Source: Sphingomonas sp. Root710
GTDB lineage: Bacteria > Pseudomonadota > Alphaproteobacteria > Sphingomonadales > Sphingomonadaceae
Direction: 5' to 3'
DNA length: 64,000 nucleotides
Assembly: GCF_001429065.1 (NCBI RefSeq)
Contig: NZ_LMIB01000001.1
Location: forward strand, 1,373,933 to 1,437,932
The notes beneath the pieces are model-generated. The model had not been told where the DNA came from, did not search any database, and was given only the letters and a program-made list of their open reading frames with translations. This document shows positions 46,421 to 55,046 of the stretch, piece by piece. Both the position numbers and the translations under genes were made by a program. Numbering within the stretch: position 1 is the first letter of the stretch; each line of letters opens with the position of its first letter.

Positions 46421-48511
46421 TCAAGAACCACTGCGAGAATTCTTAAGCACCCCGGCAGCGGTGTGGGATTCACGTGCGCGTTTTCGGATGAACATGAAAA
46501 GATCGTCGATCTCCTGATCGCTCAGTTCCGCATATTTGGGCATCCCCTTGGAGGCGAGGAACCCGCCGCGCAGCAGACTGGCCAGGCTGGACCGATCGAG
46601 CGCGATCGGCGACTCCCGCAAATCAGGCCCAGGCGAGCCCGTCGAGACGACATCGATCCCGTGGCAGATCACGCAATTTTTCGACAGATAGAGCCCGCGC
46701 CCCCTTTCGGCCGACTGATCGGCAATGACGAGCCGCGGATTGTCGAGCGGCTGGAGCGACATGTCCCTCGGCGCAGTCGCGGGAAGGCGCGCCTGTCCGT
46801 CGATCGCGAAGGTCAGCAGCCGGCGTGGCTGCGCGCCATATTTCCAGCCGCCCTTGATGAAATCCGACCCCATCGACGACGAGCCGCCATGGCCCACCAG
46901 AATCGAGACATATTGGCGGCCATTGACCAGATAGCTGATCGGCGCCGCAATGATCCCGAGCCCGGCGTCGAACCGCCACAGCGACTTGCCTGTCGCGGCA
47001 TCATAACCGTTCAGGGAGCCGTCTTCGTGCCCCTGAAAAACCAACCCGCCAGCCGTCGCCAATACGCCGCCGTTCCACATCGAGTCGATCGGGACGGTCC
47101 AGCGCGGTCGCTGCCGCACCGGATCCCAAGCGAGCAATTCGCCCTTCCCGTCCCGGGGGCCATCGAACGCCGGGGACAGCAAAGTCCCGCCCAGCGAGGA
47201 GTTCGGATCGGCAGCATAGCGGCCACCGATCTGCATGGCCGGAATATAAGCGAGACCGGTCTGCGGGCTGAACGCCATCGCCTGCCAATTATGCGCACCC
47301 CACGGGCCCGGCCAGATCGTCACCGGGCCATGCTCATAACGAATATTGGGCCGCTCCACCGGGCGTCCCGTCTTCAGGTCGATCCGGTCCGCCCAGGTCA
47401 CCTTGCCGAACTTCTCCGCTGAGATCAGCTTTCCGGTTTCGCGGTCGATGACGTAGAAAAAGCCGTTGGTGGGCGCCTGCATAAGTACCTTGCGGCGGCG
47501 ACCGTCGATGTCGAGATCGGCGATCTGGATATCAGCGGTGGCTTTATAGTCCCAGGCCTCACGAGGGTTGAGCTGATAGTGCCAGATGTAGCGTCCGGTC
47601 TGCGCATCGAGCGCGACGATCGACACTAGGAAGAGATTATCGCCGTTGCCCGGACTGCGCTTCGCCGGATTATAGGGTCCGGAATTGCCGGTGCCGACAT
47701 AAACGCGATCGAGTTCGGGATCGTAGGTGAATGCATTCCAGACGGTGCCGCCCGTCCCGGTCAGCCAATATTGGCCTGACCAGGTTTTTGCCGCCATTTC
47801 CATGGCTGGATCACCCGCATTGTCCTCGGGTCGGCCGGGCGCGGTGTAGAAGCGCCAGAGCTGTTTGCCGCTATGGATGTCATAGGCGGTCACATAGCCG
47901 CGCTCCCCATAATCTCCGCCGCCATTGCCGATCAGAACCTTGTTGCCAAAGACGCGCGGCGCCCCGGTTATCGTCCGCTTCGACGTCGGCTCGATCGTCA
48001 AGGTCGACCATAGCGGCTTACCGCTATGGGCATCGACGGCAACGAGGCGTCCGTCGAGCGTGCCGACGAAGACCCGGCCCTCCGCATAGGCAACGCCGCG
48101 GTTGACGGGAAAGATATAGCGCAACCGCGCTGGATCGGCCTTCCCGACCTCCGGGTCATATTTCCACAGCTGACGCCCGGTGGCGGCATCGACGGCATAT
48201 ATGGTCGAGCTCTGGCCGCTGAAATACAAGGTGCCGTCGATCGCTAGCGGCGTTGCTTCCAGCGAATGTTCACCATCGAGGTCGAGAGACCAGGCGAGAC
48301 CGAGACGGCCGATTGTCGACCGATCAATCTGCTTTAACGGGCTGTAATGCTGCTCCGAATAATCGCGGCCGCCGGACGGCCAGTTGCCTCCATCCGCCAA
48401 AAGCGCAGCCGGCATCTCCCTGCCTGCGGAATCGATCCGGGTAGCCGAGGCACCGACCATCGCCGTTGCGAGACCGAGCGTGACGCTCCAGTTGCGAAAA
48501 TGGTGCCGCAT
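46421..48511 (-). CDS. PQQ-dependent dehydrogenase with C-terminal cytochrome c domain
   Basis: A 696-residue quinohaemoprotein-type alcohol dehydrogenase of the methanol/ethanol group. ATG at 48511 follows GAAGGAGAG. A signal peptide leads into the propeller: LLADGGNWPSGGRDYSEQHY, GTVWNAFTYDPELDRVYVGT, NPREAWDYKATADIQI (catalytic Asp) and the repeats SLNGYDAATGKSLWRF. The haem motif CVICHG is near residue 620, with the Met ligand likely in KGMPKY. Two usual features are changed: no vicinal Cys pair (FPVNRG where CCDVVNRG is normal) and GGGDYGERG where the calcium Glu normally sits. The enzyme is periplasmic and oxidises an alcohol; its substrate is unknown. Confidence 0.85.
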   Translation of the reverse strand: MRHHFRNWSVTLGLATAMVGASATRIDSAGREMPAALLADGGNWPSGGRDYSEQHYSPLKQIDRSTIGRLGLAWSLDLDGEHSLEATPLAIDGTLYFSGQSSTIYAVDAATGRQLWKYDPEVGKADPARLRYIFPVNRGVAYAEGRVFVGTLDGRLVAVDAHSGKPLWSTLTIEPTSKRTITGAPRVFGNKVLIGNGGGDYGERGYVTAYDIHSGKQLWRFYTAPGRPEDNAGDPAMEMAAKTWSGQYWLTGTGGTVWNAFTYDPELDRVYVGTGNSGPYNPAKRSPGNGDNLFLVSIVALDAQTGRYIWHYQLNPREAWDYKATADIQIADLDIDGRRRKVLMQAPTNGFFYVIDRETGKLISAEKFGKVTWADRIDLKTGRPVERPNIRYEHGPVTIWPGPWGAHNWQAMAFSPQTGLAYIPAMQIGGRYAADPNSSLGGTLLSPAFDGPRDGKGELLAWDPVRQRPRWTVPIDSMWNGGVLATAGGLVFQGHEDGSLNGYDAATGKSLWRFDAGLGIIAAPISYLVNGRQYVSILVGHGGSSSMGSDFIKGGWKYGAQPRRLLTFAIDGQARLPATAPRDMSLQPLDNPRLVIADQSAERGRGLYLSKNCVICHGIDVVSTGSPGPDLRESPIALDRSSLASLLRGGFLASKGMPKYAELSDQEIDDLFMFIRKRARESHTAAGVLKNSRSGS

Positions 48512-48634
48512 GCTCTCTCCTTCCGGCCTGCTGCATCTGTGCATTCAGGATGTGACGATGTTAGAGGCATGACGCTGGCCGGGACGAGGACCGGGCACGA
48601 CATCAATGGGGTGGCGATTTCCCTCGCAATATAA

Positions 48635-49435
48635 TCAGGCGATTTCAGCCATCCCGCCGTCGCAGGGCAAGACCGCACCGGTCATATATGCCGACGCCGC
48701 CGATCCCAGAAAAATAGCCGTGCCCGCGATATCGCCGGGGCTACCGGATCGGCGGAGCGGATTGGCACGGATCAATTCGGCGTCTTCGTCGGCCAGGAAC
48801 GCCGCCATCATCTTCGTCTTGAACGGGCCGGGCGCGATCGCGTTGACCAGGATGTTTTCCGCGGCAAGCCGCTTCGCGAGTTGGCGCGTGAGCATCAGGC
48901 AGCCCGCCTTGGAAGCGCCATAGGCGAAATTGTCCATGGGGGAAGGCCGCAGCGCATCGACCGAAGCGATATTTATGATGCGCGCATCTCCGGACGCGGC
49001 CGCCGCAGCCCGCAACGGGCCCAGGAGATGCTGGGTCAAAAAGAAGACGCCCTTCAGATTGAGGTTCATCGTCTTGTCCCAGCCGCTTTCGGGAAAATCG
49101 TCGAGCGGACTTCCCCACGTCGCGCCAGCATTGTTGATCAATATGTCCAATGCCGTTTCGTGCGCGCCGTAATGGTCGGCAAGCTGCTGGGTTCCGGCCA
49201 GCGTCGACAGGTCGCAAGGCAGGGCGATACATGTACCGAACGCACCGAGTTCCTGCGCCGTCGTTTCGCAATCGCTTGCGCTACGCGACGAGATATAGAC
49301 GCGGGCGCCATTGCGCACGAAACCTTCGGCGATCATTTTCCCGATGCCGCGGCCTCCCCCGGTGACGATGACGGTTTTGCCCGCCACGCCGAACAGGGTG
49401 CCGATGTTGAGGCCGCTGGCCGCATTCACGGTCAT
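48635..49435 (-). CDS. RhlG-like short-chain dehydrogenase/reductase
   Basis: A 266-residue classical SDR, third of the RhlG-like group. GGGRGIGKMIAEGFVRNGA binds the nucleotide, NNAGATWGSPLDDFPESGWD follows, and AYGASKAGCLMLTRQLAKRL holds the Tyr-x-x-x-Lys (YGASK). It has an N-terminal TVNAASGLNIGTLFGVAGK stretch, slightly longer than its relatives. It is transcribed between the acyl-CoA dehydrogenase and PQQ enzyme genes, so it probably acts on the same intermediates. Confidence 0.85.
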   Translation of the reverse strand: MTVNAASGLNIGTLFGVAGKTVIVTGGGRGIGKMIAEGFVRNGARVYISSRSASDCETTAQELGAFGTCIALPCDLSTLAGTQQLADHYGAHETALDILINNAGATWGSPLDDFPESGWDKTMNLNLKGVFFLTQHLLGPLRAAAAASGDARIINIASVDALRPSPMDNFAYGASKAGCLMLTRQLAKRLAAENILVNAIAPGPFKTKMMAAFLADEDAELIRANPLRRSGSPGDIAGTAIFLGSAASAYMTGAVLPCDGGMAEIA

Positions 49436-49474
49436 CTCCGACTTTTCCTTCTTTGTTTCGCCCAGACTCCGAAA

Positions 49475-49624
49475 CTAGGGCGGATCGACATTCAGTTCAG
49501 ATCGAGCCGAAAATGGTAGTTTTCTGTGACCCGGAGCGCAGCGTACTCAAATGTACGTGAGCACCGGAAGCACGGGAAACTGCCATTTGCAGGCCGGTAT
49601 GAGCTGAATGTCGATACGCCCTAG
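49475..49624. repeat. 150 bp palindromic intergenic element (REP/BIME-like)
   Basis: The element begins CTAGGGCG and ends CGCCCTAG, and its two arms (~49475-49537 and 49562-49624) are imperfect inverted copies sharing GATCGACATTCAG and further in TTTTC/GAAAA blocks. Symmetry is centred at 49549-49550, in GTAC-tcaaat-GTAC. The minus-strand stop codon of the acyl-CoA dehydrogenase gene (49621-49623) lies inside its CTAG end. Similar palindromes are scattered through sphingomonad genomes as I recall; a search is needed. No transposase is present. Confidence 0.8.
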
Positions 49625-51426
49625 TGCCCGACCAACTGATCCGGGCTCGTGCTTAGACAGACATTCTCGAGCTGCAGCACCGGATCGAGCTGGACCGACG
49701 CATGCGGCAACACATATCGGAAAAAATATCGGCACGCGGCTAACTTGCCCTGATAGAAGTCGCGTTCCCCGGCTGGCCGATCAGCTGTGGCGAGAGCTTG
49801 GAGGGCAAGTTCGGCCTGCCATAGCCATAGCCACGCGACAACGATCGTGCCGAACGCATCGAGATAAAGGGTCGCATTGGCGAGCCCAAGATTGAGATCG
49901 TCGCATTCCCGCGATACCTGCGTCGCAGCGCGAAGCTTGGCCAGCGCTTCGCCCAACCGCGTGGCATGTTCGGCGAGATCGGGCAGCGGCATCACACGAT
50001 CGATCGTGGCCGTTACGCGGTCGATCAACTCTTTGAGCGCCACACCGTCCTCGAGGCGGACCTTGCGGCCCAGCAGGTCGATCCCCTGGATCGCGAAAGT
50101 GCCTTCGTGGATGTGGTTCAGCCGATTGTCGCGATAGAGCCGTTCGACCGGATAATCGCGGGTATAGCCATAGCCGCCGAGAACCTGGATCGCGAGCTTG
50201 TTCGCTTCCAGGCAATGTTCGGAGGGCCAGGACTTTATGACAGGCGTGAGCAGATCCAGCAGACGCGCCGTCGCTTGACGCTCCTCGGAACAAGTTACGA
50301 CCTTCTGCCGATCTACCAGCCAGGCACCATAGGCGACCAGGGCCAGACCGCCTTCGACGGCCGCCTTCTGCGCCAATAGCATGCGGCGCACATCGGCATG
50401 TTCGATGATCGGCATCTGGGGCGAGAGGGGATCCTTGTCACGCGGATGGCGGCCCTGGAGACGATTACGGGCATAATCTGTCGAATAGAGATAGGCGGCG
50501 AGCGCCGACATGACCGCGCCATGTCCGACACCGATCCGGGCTTCGTTCATCATGTGAAACATATATTTCAGCCCTTGGTGCGGCTCCCCCACGAGTTCAC
50601 CGAGACAATCGCCATTCTCGCCGAAATTGAGCAGGCAATTGGTCGTCCCGCGATGCCCCATTTTATGATTGAGACCGGCAAGGGCGACGTCGTTCGGTGC
50701 GCCGGCTGTGCCGTCCGCCGCGATGCGCTGGCGGGGTACGATGAACAGCGAAATACCCTTCACACCGGCAGGCCCGCCCGCGATCTTGGCGAGCACCATG
50801 TGGACGATGTTCTCGCTGAGCTGGTGGTCGCCGCCGGATATCCACATCTTGCTGCCGGTAATCCGGTAGTTGCCATCCGCCAGCGGTTCGGCGCGGGTCC
50901 GGATGTCGGCAAGCGACGAACCGGCCTGCGGCTCGGACAAGCACATCGTACCGAACCATCGCCCCTCCAGCATGGCAGGCAGGTAACGGCGCCGCTGCTC
51001 GTCCGAGCCGAAGACATTCAGCATGTTGGCCGCGGCTTGGGTCAGCAGCGCATAGTTGGTCACGCCGATATTGGCCGAGGAGAACATGCCGTTGGCCATC
51101 ATCTGAACGACGGCCGGCAACTGCATGCCACCGATCGCCTCATCGAAGCCCGCCCCGAACAGGCCGGCGTCGGCATAGGCGCGCAGCGCCTCGCCGACTT
51201 CAGCGATCATTTCCACCCGGCCCTCGACGATTTGTGGCTCACTAGCATCGACCGTGGCGGCGTGAGGGAGAAACTTCTCCTCGGCGATCTGCTGCGCCAT
51301 ATCCAACACGGCTTCGATCGACGCCCGATCGTAGCCGGCGTAGCGTGGCGTCTCCAGCATGCTGTCCAGGCCGAGCAATTCATATAGTATAAAATCGATG
51401 TCCCGGCGATTGACGATGGCAGACAT
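49621..51426 (-). CDS. Long acyl-CoA dehydrogenase, DmdC-like
   Basis: A 601-residue acyl-CoA dehydrogenase of the long class, which has an extra C-terminal helical domain of about 130 residues. MCLSEPQAGSSLADIRTRA and SKMWISGGDHQLSENIVHMV form the active-site region. VLGGYGYTRDYPVERLYRDN and IHEGTFAIQGIDLLGRKV are the C-terminal core motifs, with the catalytic Glu in HEGT. The DmdC branch acts on 3-methylmercaptopropionyl-CoA in some bacteria, but many members use other acyl-CoAs. ATG at 51426 is chosen for AGGAG upstream. It lies between the PQQ enzyme and the palindromic element, on a shared strand. Confidence 0.9.
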   Translation of the reverse strand: MSAIVNRRDIDFILYELLGLDSMLETPRYAGYDRASIEAVLDMAQQIAEEKFLPHAATVDASEPQIVEGRVEMIAEVGEALRAYADAGLFGAGFDEAIGGMQLPAVVQMMANGMFSSANIGVTNYALLTQAAANMLNVFGSDEQRRRYLPAMLEGRWFGTMCLSEPQAGSSLADIRTRAEPLADGNYRITGSKMWISGGDHQLSENIVHMVLAKIAGGPAGVKGISLFIVPRQRIAADGTAGAPNDVALAGLNHKMGHRGTTNCLLNFGENGDCLGELVGEPHQGLKYMFHMMNEARIGVGHGAVMSALAAYLYSTDYARNRLQGRHPRDKDPLSPQMPIIEHADVRRMLLAQKAAVEGGLALVAYGAWLVDRQKVVTCSEERQATARLLDLLTPVIKSWPSEHCLEANKLAIQVLGGYGYTRDYPVERLYRDNRLNHIHEGTFAIQGIDLLGRKVRLEDGVALKELIDRVTATIDRVMPLPDLAEHATRLGEALAKLRAATQVSRECDDLNLGLANATLYLDAFGTIVVAWLWLWQAELALQALATADRPAGERDFYQGKLAACRYFFRYVLPHASVQLDPVLQLENVCLSTSPDQLVGH

Positions 51427-51499
51427 ATTCACTCCTGAGGGGGCTCGGCAGCCCGGAAACCGTTCGGCAGTTCACGCGACGCGCAAAGCGCCGGCTGCG

Positions 51500-53602
51500 T
51501 CAGCGCGGGGAAGGCAGGCGGAAGAGCCAGAGCCGGACGCCCGGGCCCGCGGGTTCGATCTCCGGGGTCAACGTTCGCATCGTTGCCTCGTCGGGATTGC
51601 CGCCGCCCGTCGTCACCGCGACATATTGGACACCATCAGCAAGGAAGCTGATCGGCGTCGAGCTCGGCACGCCGTCCAGCACCGTGCTCCAGAGCAGCTT
51701 GCCGCTGACCGCGTCCGTCGCCCGGAACATGCGATCGCGCCCGCCATGGAAGATCACGCCACCCGCGGTCGCCAGGGCCGAGGCCGAAGCAGGCGCCCGC
51801 TGACGCGCCGACCACATGGTCTTGCGCCCTGTAAGATCGATCGCCGCGAGGCCGCCGAAGTTACGGTCACCCCCTTCCGGCGGCTTTACCCCATAGGAAA
51901 TGTCGAAATCGGCACCCTTCTGCCAGATCAGATCCATGCAGGAGTTTGCGAAAGGCACGTAGAGGCGGCGGCTGACGGCGTCATAGGAGGTCGCCGGCCA
52001 GTTCCGGACGCCCGTTGCAAAGGGGCAGACCGTGATCGGCCGATCGGTGCGCGGCTCCAGCGCGGGATCGGTGATCTTTCTGCCCGTGTCCGGGTCGATG
52101 GACTTGACTAGGTTCTGGTAGCCCATGTCTATCGAGAAGAGATACCGGCCGCTTTGCGCTTCCAAGGCATCGAGAATTCCCAATTTGCCGATGGTGATGA
52201 GGGCGTGCTGCGGCCCCGTGGCAGTCCGGATATCGACGATCTGACGTTCGAAGGCCCAGTCCATATCCCACACATCGCGGGCCATATGCTGATAATGCCA
52301 GACGAGCCGGCCTGTATCGGGATCGAGCGCGAGCGTAGTGTCGGTATATAGCGCGTCACGCGATCCGCCGTTGCCCCGCTCCTCCATCAGCGGCGTGATC
52401 TGATAGGTCTGTCCCGTCCCGAAGAACAGCAGGTTGGTGACGGGATCATAAGTCCCTCCCGTCCAGAGAGACGCGCCGAAACGGCGCTCCATCGGCGCTC
52501 CATTCCATGTGTCGCCCCCCGGTTCGCCGGGGCGGGCGATGGTATAGAAACGCCATGCCTCCTCGCCGGTCTGCGCATCGAACGCGGCGATGAAACACCC
52601 TTTCGGCTCGCCATTGCCGGCGCAGCCCGACATGCCGACAACGACCTTGCCGCGTACCACCAGCGGCGCGCCGGTGACCCGCAACGAGCCTGCGCTGGGA
52701 TCGATGAGGTGGTCCCAGACCGGCTTCCCTGTCCGCACGTCGAGCGCGATCAGGTGATTGTCCAGAGTGGGGACGAACAGCTTGTCACCATGGAGCGCCA
52801 TGCCGCGCGGCTGCGTGATCGGCGGCCCCATGATCGACGCGACGGCTTCGCGGCTGAACTGCCACAGCACATCGCCGGTTCGGGCGTCGAACGCAGATAC
52901 CGTCCCGCTGCTGTTGACGAACAGAACACCGTCATGGGCGAGCGGATTTATTCCATTAGTGCCCGTGCGCAGCGCAAGGCTCCAGGCCAGTTGAAGCTTG
53001 CCGACGTTCTGACGGCCAATGGATTTGAGCGGACTGAAGCCGTGTCCGTCGTAGGTGCGCCGCCAATGCAGCCAGTCGCCGATGGGCGGATCCGCAAGCA
53101 TCGCGTCAGTGACCGGAGTCATCGCGGCCAGCCGCTTTTGGCGGGCGGCCAAGGCAGCGAGGTAAGGCCCGTCGTAATTCGACGACGAGTGCAGGATGCC
53201 GCCCCCCTCATTCGCACTGGCGGATGCCGGCGTAGGCTGCGAATCCTTGCTGGGAGCCGCACCGGTCGGCCGTGTTAAGTTTTCTCCCGCTTCACCCAGG
53301 AGCAACGAGGTGACCGCACCCGCGGCGGCCCCGGAAAGCGCATCGGGATTGCCGGGTGGCATATTGGCGACGATGAACGAACGTAGCGCCGCAGGATCTT
53401 TCCACTTGGCAGCGAAGGCCGCGCCTTTGAGCGCCGGTCCAAAGCCACCTTGGAGGTCCGCGCCATGACAACTGGCGCACTGTTGGCGGTAAGCCAGTCG
53501 CCCGTCGCTCACCGCAACTCCGGCGTGAAGAACAGAGGAAGATACCGCAATCAGAACAACAATCAAAAACGCCCGTATCGACCAGATCATCGTACGCGAC
53601 AT
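51500..53602 (-). CDS. PQQ-dependent dehydrogenase with N-terminal cytochrome c domain
   Basis: A 700-residue protein in the reverse domain order of the 46421 gene. A signal/anchor helix (AFLIVVLIAVSSSVLHAGVA) is followed by the haem motif CASCHG (~42-47) and a probable Met ligand in ANMPPGNPD. A linker and then a PQQ propeller follow (GTVSAFDARTGDVLWQFSRE, YDPVTNLLFFGTGQTYQITP, DVWDMDWAFERQIVDI). Polyvinyl-alcohol dehydrogenase of sphingomonads also has an N-terminal cytochrome before a PQQ domain. The Asn of the usual GTGN motif is Gln here. The start is uncertain: ATG at 53602 or 53590. The enzyme is periplasmic; its substrate is unknown. Confidence 0.8.
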   Translation of the reverse strand: MSRTMIWSIRAFLIVVLIAVSSSVLHAGVAVSDGRLAYRQQCASCHGADLQGGFGPALKGAAFAAKWKDPAALRSFIVANMPPGNPDALSGAAAGAVTSLLLGEAGENLTRPTGAAPSKDSQPTPASASANEGGGILHSSSNYDGPYLAALAARQKRLAAMTPVTDAMLADPPIGDWLHWRRTYDGHGFSPLKSIGRQNVGKLQLAWSLALRTGTNGINPLAHDGVLFVNSSGTVSAFDARTGDVLWQFSREAVASIMGPPITQPRGMALHGDKLFVPTLDNHLIALDVRTGKPVWDHLIDPSAGSLRVTGAPLVVRGKVVVGMSGCAGNGEPKGCFIAAFDAQTGEEAWRFYTIARPGEPGGDTWNGAPMERRFGASLWTGGTYDPVTNLLFFGTGQTYQITPLMEERGNGGSRDALYTDTTLALDPDTGRLVWHYQHMARDVWDMDWAFERQIVDIRTATGPQHALITIGKLGILDALEAQSGRYLFSIDMGYQNLVKSIDPDTGRKITDPALEPRTDRPITVCPFATGVRNWPATSYDAVSRRLYVPFANSCMDLIWQKGADFDISYGVKPPEGGDRNFGGLAAIDLTGRKTMWSARQRAPASASALATAGGVIFHGGRDRMFRATDAVSGKLLWSTVLDGVPSSTPISFLADGVQYVAVTTGGGNPDEATMRTLTPEIEPAGPGVRLWLFRLPSPR

Positions 53603-54054
53603 CTGGTATCTTGAGATCAACGGCCAAAGGCGAACGATTTGCGTTAGGCTATTTTGAGGATTTCGCATCATTAACATTGGCACTCGTCCCGCGCTCGAGA
53701 GGCGGGAGCGCCGCCATATGATGCTAGACCACAACGCGATCCAGTGAGGCTGCAATGCGATGTCGACCTCGGTCGTGTCGATGACGCTATGGCTCACCGT
53801 CCGGGTAACATTAGGCGGCGTTTGAAATGTTTCGGCCCAACGTCATCAAACCGACTCTGAAACTATTGCGGCTGAGCACGCTACGGCGCTGAGGTAGCCC
53901 CCTGTCTCGGCTGCTGGCCGCTTCGAGAGCAACTCAGCAAGGTGAGCGGGCTCTGTCCCCGGCTTCCCTACTGAGGCAGAAAAATCCTCCAAGCGCGGTA
54001 TTTTCGAGAAGACGCACGCGTCCATCTCTAAGATCCACTCACCTCAATTGGGGG
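53603..54054. other. Gene-free stretch before tRNA-Thr
   Basis: About 450 bases lie between the PQQ gene start and the tRNA. The frame of the PQQ gene stays open to 53797, but the extra residues are Trp/Arg/Pro-rich noise with no better signal. I see no recognisable gene, transposase piece or direct repeat of the tRNA 3' end. It presumably holds the promoter of the minus-strand unit. Confidence 0.5.
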
Positions 54055-54129
<75 letters not shown>

Positions 54130-54234
54130 ATTGCCTGCAATTTGCGGGCAACCGGGATGTTCGTCCCGGCGGTGTCGGGGCCTATGGACAATGCCGCGCC
54201 CGCCGTCAAGGCGGCTTGCCGATTGTATTGCGAT

Positions 54235-54417
54235 ATGGCTATCGCTCGCCTCATGAAGAAGGCGGACGCCCAGCCAAACGGAAAATCCGGCCCCGCAGGC
54301 AGCAATGATCGTGCCGCCCGCCTGGCCGAGGCCCTGCGCGCGAATCTGCATCGCCGCAAGGCCCAGGCGCGCGCCGCGGCTGATTCGCCGGCCGCACCTG
54401 AAAAACCGGATCAGTAG
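54235..54417 (+). CDS. Small basic conserved protein
   Basis: A 60-residue, Lys/Arg/Ala-rich protein (SNDRAARLAEALRANLHRRK is its centre). The run LAEALRANL-x-x-RKAQARA is familiar from short sphingomonad and other alphaproteobacterial hypothetical proteins. The start is ATG at 54235 or the internal ATG at 54253. A longer frame to 54073 runs antisense through the tRNA and is rejected. It overlaps the CAP-domain gene by seven bases at convergent 3' ends. It has no recognised domain and is probably cytoplasmic. Confidence 0.5.
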   Translation: MAIARLMKKADAQPNGKSGPAGSNDRAARLAEALRANLHRRKAQARAAADSPAAPEKPDQ

Positions 54418-54953
54418 GGCTTTTCGCCGATCACATTGCCACCCTCCAGATAGCGGCAGACCAGCACCTCGTCTTCCGCGCTGGCCGCGATGGCGCACCC
54501 CACTTCGGTCGTCGATCGCCAGACGAGCTGCGTATAGTGGCCGACATCGCGCCATTGCCCGGTGGTGCTGTTGCGCGGAAAGGGGCCGTTGACGAAAATC
54601 TTCCGCTCGTCGACCCACAGGTTCACCATCTGCTCGGGCGTGTAATAGCCCTTGGTGCCGCGCCAGAGATTCTCCCCCTCTTCGCCATCGGTCGGGTCGG
54701 TGTAGTCGGCGGTATCGCTGTGCTCCAACCCATCGATCAGGGTGAGTTGCTGCGCCCATTCGCGCGATTGCCTCGCGAGCTTGTCGCTCCACTTGAGCGG
54801 CGGAATGCCCAGCCGGATACGCTCGGCATTATGCGCCGCCAACAGGCGATCGTTGACGTCTTGCGGCGTCCACAAGGGGGATGCTCCGCCGACAGCCAGC
54901 CAGGCCATCGGCGCGACCAGAAGACGAGCGGTCATACGGCGCCACGGCTTCAT
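54411..54953 (-). CDS. CAP-domain (SCP/PR-1-like) secreted protein
   Basis: A 180-residue secreted protein of the CAP superfamily. LLAAHNAERIRLGIPPLKWS and SREWAQQL open the domain, and GHYTQLVWRSTTEVGCAIA is the CAP signature with His and Glu in the cavity. VCRYLEGGNVIGEKPY closes it. A signal peptide (RLLVAPMAWLAVGGASP) follows ATG at 54953. Bacterial CAP proteins are thought to bind lipids or metals in the envelope, without a settled role. It is convergent with the small basic gene. Confidence 0.85.
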   Translation of the reverse strand: MKPWRRMTARLLVAPMAWLAVGGASPLWTPQDVNDRLLAAHNAERIRLGIPPLKWSDKLARQSREWAQQLTLIDGLEHSDTADYTDPTDGEEGENLWRGTKGYYTPEQMVNLWVDERKIFVNGPFPRNSTTGQWRDVGHYTQLVWRSTTEVGCAIAASAEDEVLVCRYLEGGNVIGEKPY

Positions 54954-55046
54954 TCGCTCGTCAGCCCAATCCCCTGTGCCTCGCAACATGGGCAGAACGG
55001 CCCAACCCGTCGCGGCACCGACTCGCCGCGTACGGACAGGGGATTT

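Noticed and set aside
53603-53797. N-terminal extension of the PQQ enzyme
   Set aside because: The 65 extra residues are Trp/Arg-rich noise. The signal/anchor helix starts after the ATG at 53602.
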